From: CAVWSM01 sp963799425
Lineage (GTDB): Bacteria > Actinomycetota > Actinomycetes > Jiangellales > Jiangellaceae
Reading direction: 5' to 3'
DNA: 64,000 nucleotides
Assembly: GCA_963799425.1 (NCBI GenBank)
Contig: CAWCXA010000016.1
Span: 186,001 to 250,000, forward strand
This document shows, one piece after another, positions 42,335 to 60,440 of the stretch. Positions within the stretch are counted from its first letter, which is position 1. The number at the start of each line of letters is the position of its first letter. The position numbers were made by a program, and so were the translations under genes. The notes beneath the pieces are model-generated. The model was not told where the DNA came from. It ran no database searches and worked only from the letters and a program-made list of their open reading frames with translations.

Positions 42335-42616
42335 TCAGCGCCGACGAGCGCGCTTGTCGTCCTTCTCGTGGCCCTTGAATGTCCGCGTAGGTGCGAACTC
42401 GCCGAGCTTGTGCCCGACCATGGACTCCGAGACGAACACTGGTATGTGCTTGCGGCCATCGTGGACAGCAATCGTGTGCCCGATCATGTCCGGCACGATC
42501 ATCGACCGGCGCGACCACGTCTTGATGACGCTCTTGGTCCCCTTGTCGTTCTGATCGTCCACCTTCTTTTGCAGGTGGTCGTCGACGAAGGGGCCCTTCT
42601 TGAGGCTGCGAGGCAT
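42335..42616 (-). CDS. rpsS: 30S ribosomal protein uS19
   Basis: The product is 93 residues, MPRSLKKGPFVDDHLQKKV, RRSMIVPDMIGHTIAVHDGRKHIPV and HKLGEFAPTRTFKGH. It lies in the 30S head near the A-site finger. It follows rplB by 15 nt. Confidence 0.98.
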   Translation of the reverse strand: MPRSLKKGPFVDDHLQKKVDDQNDKGTKSVIKTWSRRSMIVPDMIGHTIAVHDGRKHIPVFVSESMVGHKLGEFAPTRTFKGHEKDDKRARRR

Positions 42617-42631
42617 TCTCTATGGCTCCTG

Positions 42632-43468
42632 TCAGCGCTTCTTGCCGGTCTTGCGGCGACGGACAATCTGGCGGTCGCTGGCCTTGCCCCGCTTGCGGGT
42701 CCGGCCCTCGGGCTGGCCCCACGGGCTCACCGGGTGGCGGCCACCGGAGGTCTTGCCCTCACCACCACCGTGCGGGTGGTCGATCGGGTTCATCGCCACA
42801 CCACGGACGGTCGGGCGCTTGCCCTTCCACCGCATGCGGCCGGCCTTGCCCCAGTTGATGTTGCTCTGCTCGGCGTTGCCTACCTCGCCGACGGTCGCGC
42901 GGCAGCGCGCATCGACGTTGCGGATCTCACCGGACGGCATGCGCAGCTGCGCCCAGGTGCCCTCCTTGGCGACGAGCTGGACGCTCGCACCGGCAGAGCG
43001 GGCGATCTTAGCGCCGCCACCGGGCCGGAGCTCGATCGCGTGGACGACCGTGCCGACCGGGATGTTGCGCAGCGGCAGGTTGTTGCCCGGCTTGATGTCG
43101 GCGGCGGGGCCGCTTTCAACCAGGGCGCCGGGTGCCAGCTTGTTGGGGGCGAGGATGTAGCGCTTCTCGCCGTCCACGTAGTGCAGCAGCGCGATGCGGG
43201 CGGTGCGGTTGGGGTCGTACTCGATGTGAGCGACCTTGGCCGGCACGCCGTCCTTGTCGTTGCGGCGGAAGTCGATCAGGCGGTACTGGCGCTTGTGCCC
43301 ACCGCCCTGGTGACGCATTGTGATCCGACCCGAGGAGTTGCGGCCGCCCTTCTTCGCGAGGGGACGGACGAGCGACTTCTCCGGCTCGGACCGGGTGATC
43401 TCGACGAAGTCGGCGACACTCGAACCACGGCGGCCCGGCGTCGTCGGCTTGTACTTACGGATGCCCAT
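42632..43468 (-). CDS. rplB: 50S ribosomal protein uL2
   Basis: The product is 278 residues, starting MGIRKYKPTTPGRRGSSV. The C-terminal GVAMNPIDHPHGGGEGKT holds the histidine region close to the peptidyl transferase centre; the zinc-free bacterial form. It follows rplW by 33 nt. Confidence 0.98.
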   Translation of the reverse strand: MGIRKYKPTTPGRRGSSVADFVEITRSEPEKSLVRPLAKKGGRNSSGRITMRHQGGGHKRQYRLIDFRRNDKDGVPAKVAHIEYDPNRTARIALLHYVDGEKRYILAPNKLAPGALVESGPAADIKPGNNLPLRNIPVGTVVHAIELRPGGGAKIARSAGASVQLVAKEGTWAQLRMPSGEIRNVDARCRATVGEVGNAEQSNINWGKAGRMRWKGKRPTVRGVAMNPIDHPHGGGEGKTSGGRHPVSPWGQPEGRTRKRGKASDRQIVRRRKTGKKR

Positions 43469-43501
43469 GTCTTTAGTCCTCGAAAGATCAGACAGTCCCG
43501 G

Positions 43502-43807
43502 TCAGCTGACCGGACCGCCGAAGATGTCGATGCGCTGGCCCTCGGCGACGGTCACGATCGCCCGCTTGGTCGACTTGCGCTGACCCCACCCGTTGCGGGT
43601 GCGGCGGCGCTTGCCCTCGCGGTTGAGCGTGTTGACGCCGGTAACCTTGACGTTGAACACCTTCTCGACCGCGATTTTGATCTCGGTCTTGTTAGCGTCC
43701 GGCTGGACGATGAAGGTGTACTTGTTCTCGTCGAGGAGCCCGTAGCTCTTCTCCGAAACCACTGGCGCGAGCAGGACGTCGCGCGGGTCCTTGTGGATGG
43801 AGCTCAC
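43502..43807 (-). CDS. rplW: 50S ribosomal protein uL23
   Basis: The product is 101 residues, with DVLLAPVVSEKSYGLLDENKYTFIV and the RRTRNGWGQRKSTKRAIVTVAEGQRID segment. It surrounds the exit tunnel and docks trigger factor and SRP. It overlaps the rplD stop by four bases. Confidence 0.97.
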   Translation of the reverse strand: MSSIHKDPRDVLLAPVVSEKSYGLLDENKYTFIVQPDANKTEIKIAVEKVFNVKVTGVNTLNREGKRRRTRNGWGQRKSTKRAIVTVAEGQRIDIFGGPVS

Positions 43808-44508
43808 TTGGCCTCCTCCTTCTCAGTGTCAGTCGCCTCGATCTCGAGCGCTTCGCTCTCGGTCGCGGTCGACTTGGCGGCCGGTGCCGGCTCATCCACG
43901 AAGCGATCGAACGCCGCCTGCGTGAAGATCACGTCGTCGGCGCAGAGCACGTCGTAGGTGTTGAGCTGGTCGACGGCGATCATGTGCACCTCAGCCGCAT
44001 TTCGCAGCGACAGCCAGGTGAGGTCATCGCCACGGTCGACCACCACGAGCGCCTTGGTGCGCTCGGTGACCTTGCGCAGCATGGCCAGGCCGGCCTTGGT
44101 CGAAGGCTGGTCGCCCTCGACGAAGGTGCTGACCACGTGGATGCGGCCGTTGCGAGCCCGGTCGCTGAGGGCGCCGCGCAGGGCGGCGGCCTTCATCTTC
44201 TTGGGGGTCCGCTGGCTGTAGTCGCGCGGGGTCGGGCCGTGTACGACGCCACCGCCGGTGAACTGCGGTGCGCGGATCGAGCCTTGCCGGGCGCGACCGG
44301 TGCCCTTCTGGCGATACGGCTTCCTGCCGCCACCGCTGACCTGACCACGGGTCTTGGTGCTGGCTGAGCCCTGTCGGGCAGCCGCCAGCTGGGCTACGAC
44401 CACCTGGTGGATCAGCGGGACGTTGACCTGGACGTCGAAGACCTCACCGGGCAGGTCGACCGAGCCAGCGGCCGGCCCACCGGGGGTGAGGATGTCGATG
44501 GTTGGCAT
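43804..44508 (-). CDS. rplD: 50S ribosomal protein uL4
   Basis: The product is 234 residues from the ATG at 44508 (MPTIDILTPGGPAAGSVDLP). The tunnel loop reads GGGRKPYRQKGTGRARQGSIRAPQFTGGG. A 30-residue acidic Ala/Glu/Thr tail extends the C-terminus beyond the E. coli protein. In E. coli L4 represses the S10 operon; the different leader here argues against the same mechanism. The longer open frame overlaps rplC. Confidence 0.96.
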   Translation of the reverse strand: MPTIDILTPGGPAAGSVDLPGEVFDVQVNVPLIHQVVVAQLAAARQGSASTKTRGQVSGGGRKPYRQKGTGRARQGSIRAPQFTGGGVVHGPTPRDYSQRTPKKMKAAALRGALSDRARNGRIHVVSTFVEGDQPSTKAGLAMLRKVTERTKALVVVDRGDDLTWLSLRNAAEVHMIAVDQLNTYDVLCADDVIFTQAAFDRFVDEPAPAAKSTATESEALEIEATDTEKEEAK

Positions 44509-44512
44509 GAGA

Positions 44513-45157
44513 TCAGGCCCCCTTCGCGGCGGTCTTGACGAGCACGAGCCCACCGCGCGGGCCGGGAACCGCACCCTTGATCAGGATGAGACCGGCCTCG
44601 GCGTCGATGGCGTGCACCGTGAGGTTCTGGGTCGTGACTCGCTCGCCGCCCATGCGGCCGGCCATCTTCTTACCCTTGAACACACGACTCGGAGTGGAGG
44701 CGCCACCGACCGAGCCGGGCGAGCGGTGCTTGCGCTCGACACCGTGCGAGGCGCGCAGGCCGTGGAAGCCATGCCGCTTCATGACACCGGCGAAGCCCTT
44801 GCCCTTGCTCGTGCCGACCACGTCGATGACCTGGCCCGCCTCGAAGGTCTCGGCCGTGATCTCCTGGCCCAAGGTGTATTCGCTGGCGTCGTCCGTGCGC
44901 AGCTCGGCCACGTGGCGGCGTGGCGTGACGCCGGCCTTCTCGAAGTGACCCGCCGCCGGCTTGGTGACCTTGCGCGGCTTGATCGCGCCGAAGGCGATCT
45001 GCACCGCGGAGTAGCCGTCCTTGTCCGGCGTGCGTACCTGGGTGACGACGCACGGCCCGGCCTTGACCACGGTCACCGGAACGACACGGTTGTTGTCGTC
45101 CCAGACCTGGGTCATGCCGAGCTTCTCGCCCAGTACGCCCTTCATCTGCTTACCCAT
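44513..45157 (-). CDS. rplC: 50S ribosomal protein uL3
   Basis: The product is 214 residues from the ATG at 45157; a start five codons in (MKGVLGEKLGMTQVW) is the more usual family N-terminus. TSKGKGFAGVMKRHGFHG and GRMGGERVTTQNLTV are canonical. It is one of the two assembly initiators of the 50S subunit. It follows rpsJ by 13 nt and precedes rplD by 4 nt. Confidence 0.97.
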   Translation of the reverse strand: MGKQMKGVLGEKLGMTQVWDDNNRVVPVTVVKAGPCVVTQVRTPDKDGYSAVQIAFGAIKPRKVTKPAAGHFEKAGVTPRRHVAELRTDDASEYTLGQEITAETFEAGQVIDVVGTSKGKGFAGVMKRHGFHGLRASHGVERKHRSPGSVGGASTPSRVFKGKKMAGRMGGERVTTQNLTVHAIDAEAGLILIKGAVPGPRGGLVLVKTAAKGA

Positions 45158-45170
45158 CTCTGCGCGTCCC

Positions 45171-45479
45171 TCAGAGCTTGATCTCGATGTCGACACCGGC
45201 CGGAAGGTCGAGACGCATAAGCGAGTCGACGGTCTTCGGCGTCGGGTCGATGATGTCGATGAGTCGCTTGTGCGTGCGCATCTCGAAGTGCTCGCGGCTG
45301 TCCTTGTACTTGTGCGGCGAGCGGATGACGCAGTAGACGTTCTTCTCGGTCGGCAGCGGCACCGGGCCGGCGACCTGAGCGCCTGTGCGCGTCACCGTAT
45401 CGACGATCTTGCGCGCCGACGAGTCGATGACCTCGTGGTCATAGGCCTTGAGCCGGATGCGGATCTTCTGTCCCGCCAT
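45171..45479 (-). CDS. rpsJ: 30S ribosomal protein uS10
   Basis: The product is 102 residues, MAGQKIRIRLKAYDHEVIDSS at the start and PTEKNVYCVIRSPHKYKDSREHFEMRTHKR in the middle. It also serves in NusB-NusE antitermination. It is the first gene of the S10 operon, preceded by a leader of about 280 nt that contains an element shared with rpsL (45591-45637). Confidence 0.98.
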   Translation of the reverse strand: MAGQKIRIRLKAYDHEVIDSSARKIVDTVTRTGAQVAGPVPLPTEKNVYCVIRSPHKYKDSREHFEMRTHKRLIDIIDPTPKTVDSLMRLDLPAGVDIEIKL

Positions 45480-45590
45480 GGCTGCTCATTCGTCCTTCGG
45501 TCTAGTTATGGCTCGTACCGCCACCGGATGAGGCACCGGTGCTGGTTCTCGTCCGCCCGGGCATGGCACACGGCACAACTCCGGCCCCTC

Positions 45591-45637
45591 CGACCCCCGC
45601 GGTCGGGCGTGTCGCGCATCGAGGCCGCACTGCGGCC
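45591..45637 (-). ncRNA. Candidate ribosomal-protein leader element upstream of rpsJ
   Basis: On the minus strand a hairpin GGCCGC/GCGGCC (45637-45623) is followed 6 nt later by a 26-base element beginning CGCGACACGCCCGACC (45616-45591). The element itself can fold through CCGACC and GGTCGG. The same element, with one substitution, lies 88 nt before rpsL, with a different hairpin at 7 nt spacing. The start of rpsJ is 111 nt downstream. Confidence 0.6.
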
Positions 45638-45763
45638 AGGATCTACACGCTCATCAACGGGTATCGGCGGGCCCGGCGTCGTGCCGGGCGCCCAGCTGAG
45701 GTCTCCGAGCCGGCAGTCCGACCTGCGGACATGCCACGGCGGCCTCGCCGAGCAACTCGATCC

Positions 45764-45794
45764 AGTATGCCAGAGGGCTTGTGCCCTTGGCCAA
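45764..45794 (-). promoter_or_regulatory. Possible S10-operon promoter
   Basis: A TTGGCC -35 (45794-45789) and CATACT -10 (45769-45764) are 19 nt apart, just downstream of the tuf terminator. The match is weak. The rest of the 390-nt tuf-rpsJ gap holds the shared leader element and a GCCCGGC/GCCGGGC dyad near 45670-45690; no open frame there looks real. Confidence 0.3.
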
Positions 45795-45816
45795 TCCGCG
45801 GCCGGTGGGCCGGGGG

Positions 45817-45848
45817 GGCCGGTCACGCCGCATTCGGCGTGACCGGCC
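45817..45848 (-). terminator. Terminator after tuf
   Basis: A perfect 14-bp stem GGCCGGTCACGCCG with its complement and a 4-nt loop lies 21 nt beyond the tuf stop. There is no T-run on the minus strand after it, which is common for actinobacterial terminators. Confidence 0.8.
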
Positions 45849-45869
45849 TTCCGGCTTTGATTGTGGGAC

Positions 45870-47063
<1,194 letters not shown>

Positions 47064-47161
47064 TGTGGTCCCTCCTAGGACGTAAGGGGTGGTCGCCGTC
47101 TTGTGGACGTCGGATTAGCGGGGGTTGTTTGCTCGGACCGGTGCGGTCTGACCCGTTGCGA

Positions 47162-49264
<2,103 letters not shown>

Positions 49265-49344
49265 GTCCTGTCCGTTCTTTGAGCTCTAGGGCTGCGTACG
49301 TAGTGCGCATCGCCGGCGCCTTTCGGCGCCCAGCGACGCGATCA

Positions 49345-49815
49345 TCACCAGCGGTAGTGGGCGAAGGCCTTGTTGGACTCGGCCATCTTGTGCATGTCCT
49401 CGCGGCGCTTGACGCTCGCACCGAGGCCGTTGGAGGCGTCGAGGATCTCGTTCATGAGGCGCTCGGTCATGGTCTTCTCACGACGCTGACGCGAGAAGGA
49501 GACGAGCCAGCGCAGGGCCAGCGTGCTGGCGCGGGTCGCGCGGACCTCAACCGGCACCTGGTAGGTCGCCCCACCCACGCGGCGGCTCTTGACCTCGAGG
49601 GTCGGTTTGACGTTGTCGAGGGCGCGCTTGAGGGTGACGACGGGGTCGGTGCCGGTCTTCTCGCGGGTGCCCTCGAGGGCGCCGTAGACGATGTTTTCGG
49701 CAACCGACTTCTTGCCATCGGTCAAGACCTTGTTGACGAGCGCCGTGACGATCGGCGAGTTGTAGACCGGGTCGATGACGACCGGTCGCTTCGGGGCCGG
49801 GCCCTTGCGGGGCAT
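49345..49815 (-). CDS. rpsG: 30S ribosomal protein uS7
   Basis: The product is 156 residues from the ATG at 49815 (MPRKGPAPKRPVVIDPVYNSP), with RRVGGATYQVPVEVR and the C-terminal EDMHKMAESNKAFAHYRW. It nucleates the 30S head and in E. coli is the str-operon repressor. The start overlaps the rpsL stop by one base (TAATG). The longer frame overlapping rpsL is a shadow. Confidence 0.98.
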   Translation of the reverse strand: MPRKGPAPKRPVVIDPVYNSPIVTALVNKVLTDGKKSVAENIVYGALEGTREKTGTDPVVTLKRALDNVKPTLEVKSRRVGGATYQVPVEVRATRASTLALRWLVSFSRQRREKTMTERLMNEILDASNGLGASVKRREDMHKMAESNKAFAHYRW

Positions 49816-50189
49816 TAGCTCTTCTCCTTCTTCGCGCCGTACCGGCTGCGGGCCTGCTTGCGGTTCTTGACGCCCTGGGTGTCGAGCGCGCCACGGATGA
49901 TCTTGTAGCGAACGCCGGGGAGGTCCTTCACGCGGCCGCCGCGGACGAGCACGATCGAGTGCTCTTGGAGGTTGTGTCCCACACCGGGGATGTAGGCCGT
50001 CACCTCGATGCCACCGGTCAGACGGACACGGGCCACCTTGCGCAGTGCCGAGTTGGGCTTCTTGGGCGTGGTGGTGTAGACGCGGGTGCACACGCCACGA
50101 CGCTGCGGGCTCCCCTTGAGCGCCGGCGTCTTCGCCTTGGCGATCTTGTCCTGGCGGCCCTTGCGGACCAGCTGCTGGATGGTGGGCAC
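49815..50189 (-). CDS. rpsL: 30S ribosomal protein uS12
   Basis: The product is 124 residues from a GTG. Lys43 (TTPKKPNSA) and Lys88 (RGGRVKDLPGVRY) are both the streptomycin-sensitive residues. It monitors codon-anticodon pairing. It is the first gene of the str operon, about 220 nt downstream of a strong promoter, with a leader that carries the element shared with rpsJ. Confidence 0.98.
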   Translation of the reverse strand: MPTIQQLVRKGRQDKIAKAKTPALKGSPQRRGVCTRVYTTTPKKPNSALRKVARVRLTGGIEVTAYIPGVGHNLQEHSIVLVRGGRVKDLPGVRYKIIRGALDTQGVKNRKQARSRYGAKKEKS

Positions 50190-50277
50190 TACGTCTCCGT
50201 TGCTCTCGTCTCGTCCCCGGGCGTGCGTCCGGGTGCGTCCTCGTCTGGCTTGAAGGTTGTTGCCCGCTGTTGCTCCA

Positions 50278-50322
50278 CGACCCCCGCGGTCGGGTGTGTC
50301 GCGACGCCCGCCCGCAATCGGG
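50278..50322 (-). ncRNA. Candidate ribosomal-protein leader element upstream of rpsL
   Basis: On the minus strand a small hairpin CCCG/CGGG (50322-50311) is followed 7 nt later by a 26-base element beginning CGCGACACACCCGACC (50303-50278), 25/26 identical to the one before rpsJ. The hairpin sequences differ between the two sites while pairing is kept. It lies between the promoter and rpsL, so it is transcribed. Confidence 0.6.
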
Positions 50323-50413
50323 TCTTCTTCAGGGACCCGCCGGATCGAGTCTCATGCGATCGGCAGGAGCCGGGCACGCATGAGGGCCCGGAGCAACCCA
50401 GGCACGATGACCG

Positions 50414-50443
50414 AGGGTACCCGCTCACGGGCACGCTGGTCAA
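50414..50443 (-). promoter_or_regulatory. str-operon (rpsL) promoter: TTGACC, 18 nt, TACCCT
   Basis: The -35 TTGACC is at 50443-50438 and the -10 TACCCT at 50419-50414. Hexamers and spacing are identical to the rplM promoter, which supports both. It predicts a 5' leader of about 215 nt. Confidence 0.7.
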
Positions 50444-50580
50444 AGCGGGCGCCCACCGCATCAGCCAACCGTGAGGCTGTGGTGGATCTCCCGCCTTTCA
50501 CCGGGTCACGGTGTGCCGATGGTGCCCGATCCTGACGGCGATTGGAACCCCCGACACGCGGGCGCCCCGAGCCCGAAGGA

Positions 50581-50613
50581 AAGGGCCGGCTCCCAGATCG
50601 GGTGCCGGCCCTT
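50581..50613 (-). terminator. Terminator after the surface-protein gene
   Basis: A 10-bp stem AAGGGCCGGC/GCCGGCCCTT has an inner CCC/GGG pairing, followed on the minus strand by TTTCCTTC. It starts 31 nt beyond the surface-protein stop. Confidence 0.8.
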
Positions 50614-50644
50614 CGGCCTCAGACCGCGCTAGCGGGCCTGCGGA

Positions 50645-51898
50645 TCAGGACTCGTCAGCAACAATGGCGGCCTGCGCGGCGCGCCTCCGAGACACGACGT
50701 AGAGCCCAACGCCGAGTCCGGCCAGGAGCAGAGCCGCAAGCCCTATGCCACCGACGGAGGCACCGGTGTAGGCCAGGTTGCTACCGCCACCAGCGCTCGG
50801 TGGCGCTGTTGGGGCCGCCGGACCCGGTGTCGGACCCACGTACGGGTTGGGGTCGCAGTCTGGGGTTGCCGGCGGGTAGACGTGGACCGCCTCCGATGTC
50901 GGGTTCAGCTCGAAGGTCACCAGAGTCTCCGGCCGCAGGTTGCCACCCAGGTCGTTGGGGTCCTGAACCCACGAACCATTCACGAGGGTCCAGCCTGGCC
51001 AGTCGATCGGGTCACCGTTGGCATCGAGCTCGGCACCCGGCCACAGCAGCGAGCCCGTCAAGACGGCGGTGGAGAATTCCTCGCCAGTGAACTCGTCCGT
51101 CGCGACTACCTCGCCGTCGACGGTCGACCAGGTCACGATCAGCTGGCTTGGCACGAAGCCGCTCGGGGTCACCGAGTAGTCAAGCCATGGCGTGTCATTG
51201 CGGCACACCGCGGTGGCAGCCACGTCGATCGCCGGGACGGGTGGCTCCTCCGGCTCGGTCAGGCGGTTTGTGAACGTGCACGTGATGTGCTCGTCGGCGG
51301 CGAGCGTCACGGACACCACGCCCTCGTGGACGGTTGACGGAGTGGCGCCACCGACGCAGACCGGGTCGCCGACCAGCCTCCAGCCCGCGGCAGCCTGCTG
51401 CTCGGTCAGCTTCTCCTCGAAGGTGTAGGGCTTGCCGAAGGCCGAGGTCACCGACCGAACGAAGACCTCCTCCGCCGACGCCTGCCCCTGTGCCGGGTCC
51501 AAGGTGAACGACTCGTCCGGGATGTAGCTGGCGTTGGACTTGAATCCGAACGCCGGGGCGTCGCCGCCCTCCTCGACTCCCTCGACCTTCTTGACGATGG
51601 TGATCGTGCCCTCGTCAGGCGCGTTCGCAACGTAGTAGGCGTAGCAGAAGACATGCTTTACGCCCTTGTCGAAGCGGATCCACTCGACGTTGTCTCCGTT
51701 GAGGTTGTCGACTGCACAGCGCAGGGCACCAAATCCATAGGTCGTGCCGTCGATGGTGGGCAACGGCTGCTCGGGCGTGCCGCCCTGGACCCAGAAGGCA
51801 CTCGAATTCTCGGCTCGCCGGACCTGATCGTGATTGAGGCCGACCGTGACGGCACCCTCGACCATCGCGTCGCCGTTCTGCGTCCCATCGGGCTTCAA
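50645..51898 (-). CDS. LAYTG sortase-type surface protein, N-terminus broken
   Basis: The open frame from a TTG at 51898 encodes 417 residues. A SpaA/prealbumin-like domain (ITIVKKVEG to CTFTNRL, about 105-215) is followed by a second extracellular region, a Pro/Ala linker, then LAYTG (a class-E sortase signal), a membrane helix and RRRAAQ. A wall-anchored protein must have a signal peptide, yet none precedes this frame. Related coding (TADEDVDNRLTVASLVGVDF) continues upstream in another frame to about 52075 and joins if one base is restored near 51985-51992 (GGATCCAG to GGATCCCAG). Even then no start or signal peptide is found before an in-frame stop near 52130. A pseudogene or several sequence errors are possible. 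Confidence 0.65.
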   Translation of the reverse strand: MKPDGTQNGDAMVEGAVTVGLNHDQVRRAENSSAFWVQGGTPEQPLPTIDGTTYGFGALRCAVDNLNGDNVEWIRFDKGVKHVFCYAYYVANAPDEGTITIVKKVEGVEEGGDAPAFGFKSNASYIPDESFTLDPAQGQASAEEVFVRSVTSAFGKPYTFEEKLTEQQAAAGWRLVGDPVCVGGATPSTVHEGVVSVTLAADEHITCTFTNRLTEPEEPPVPAIDVAATAVCRNDTPWLDYSVTPSGFVPSQLIVTWSTVDGEVVATDEFTGEEFSTAVLTGSLLWPGAELDANGDPIDWPGWTLVNGSWVQDPNDLGGNLRPETLVTFELNPTSEAVHVYPPATPDCDPNPYVGPTPGPAAPTAPPSAGGGSNLAYTGASVGGIGLAALLLAGLGVGLYVVSRRRAAQAAIVADES

Positions 51899-52451
51899 CT
51901 CGGAGACACTCGCGCCGGTGGTGCCGGCTGCTCCGCCAACCGGCGCATCGCCGGTGACGACGGACAGTGTCTCGTCACTCTCCTTCTGGATCCGCTGCCG
52001 AACGTGAAGTCGACACCCACTAGGCTCGCAACCGTCAGGCGATTGTCGACGTCCTCATCTGCGGTCGCAGTCTGAAATCCCCGTGCCGGAGTCCTCGATC
52101 TGGGCTCTCCTGCAGGTTGTTGCGCGCACGGTTAGCCGCGATCGTCAGTCGTCACACGCGCGCGGCGAGAGTCCTCGCACCGCAGCCGAAAGCAGGGGAA
52201 CACCGAGTAGCGTGGCATCTGCAGACTGTGATGACACGCGCGAACGGCGGCCGCCAAGGGCAGGAGGTGACGCAACGAGCCCTCCGAGGGCCTGAGCGAC
52301 TCTGACGCGAACGACGCCAGACATTAAGGAGGCGGCCAGCCCAGATCGGGCCCACCGCACGGAGAGACATTATTGGATCAACTGCCCGCACAGAGTCACG
52401 AAACGGTCACAGTCCTCCAAACTCCGTTTCAGCGTCCAACCCTCGCAAGCA
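51899..52451 (-). other. Upstream remnant and intergenic stretch before the surface-protein gene
   Basis: About 180 nt next to the surface gene look like displaced coding sequence for its N-terminal part. The rest, up to the rpoC terminator, has several short open frames in all three minus frames, but none gives a convincing signal peptide or known protein. No clear promoter was identified. Confidence 0.4.
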
Positions 52452-52491
52452 CGAAGGGCGCCACCCCGCTTTCACGGAGTGGCGCCCTTCG
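52452..52491 (-). terminator. Terminator after rpoC
   Basis: A perfect 13-bp stem CGAAGGGCGCCAC with its complement, plus an inner CCG/CGG, lies 21 nt beyond the rpoC stop. Confidence 0.85.
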
Positions 52492-52512
52492 CAGCGCTGG
52501 ATCAGCGTCCGA

Positions 52513-56421
<3,909 letters not shown>

Positions 56422-56477
56422 GTGGTTCCTTCTCTCGTGTTCTCGTCTGGCGGTCTGAGTCAGGGGCTGGCTGGCGC

Positions 56478-56504
56478 CGGAGGCCGTACGGGGTACGGCC
56501 TCCG
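56478..56504 (-). promoter_or_regulatory. Hairpin between rpoB and rpoC
   Basis: A perfect 12-bp stem CGGAGGCCGTAC with its complement and a 3-nt GGG loop sits 6 nt after the rpoB stop. It may set the rpoB:rpoC ratio or be a processing site. There is no T-run, so full termination is unlikely. Confidence 0.6.
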
Positions 56505-56510
56505 CACCTG

Positions 56511-60001
<3,491 letters not shown>

Positions 60002-60098
60002 GAGGGCGTCCTTCCGAGGGCTCGCTGACTCACTGAGCGCACACCCAATGACCCCTCGAGGGGTACGGGGAGTCGGTTAGAGGGCAGCGCAAATAGAC

Positions 60099-60127
60099 AG
60101 CATACCCATCAGGCATGCCTCTGTCGA
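60099..60127 (-). promoter_or_regulatory. Predicted rpoB promoter
   Basis: A TCGACA -35 (60127-60122) and TATGCT -10 (60104-60099) are exactly 17 nt apart, about 95 nt before the rpoB start. The rest of the 439-nt rplL-rpoB gap holds the rplL terminator and no evident gene. Confidence 0.5.
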
Positions 60128-60355
60128 GTGGCCAGCCGGGAGGCGATCTTGACGCTCTCCAGTTCCGCTCGTTTCGGTCACCTGCCAAAGGACTATGACC
60201 GCCCCCGGGGCCGTCGTCAAGCGCAACCTGGGCGAGTTGTGGAGGACTGTCCGGAATTGACGCCAGCAATACGCCGCCGGCCCTCGGCTGTGCCCTTCGC
60301 CACATCCGCGCCGTCGCATCGCCGTGGCCGTGCGGGTTGCCACGGAAATGCACAA

Positions 60356-60393
60356 CGCGGGTGACCACCCTGTTTCCAGGGTGACCACCCGCG
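60356..60393 (-). terminator. Terminator after rplL
   Basis: CGCGGGTGACCACCCTG pairs with CAGGGTGACCACCCGCG at 15 of 17 positions around a 4-nt loop. The two mismatches fall where GGGTGACCACCC is repeated directly, so each arm is itself a small GGGTG/CACCC dyad. Confidence 0.7.
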
Positions 60394-60440
60394 TCGCGGA
60401 GGACCGTACCGGCGGTGTCGTGATCGACCGCCGGGTGACG

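Noticed and set aside
47136..47148. GACCG/CGGTC dyad between fusA and tuf as a terminator
   Set aside because: A 5-bp stem is too weak, and tuf has no convincing promoter of its own after it.
49815..50189. Possible streptomycin-resistance change in rpsL
   Set aside because: Lys43 and Lys88 are both the sensitive residues.
52141..52400. Short minus-strand frames upstream of the surface protein as its signal peptide
   Set aside because: Frames starting near 52360 and 52391 have some hydrophobic residues but stop before joining the surface protein and lack an n-h-c signal layout.
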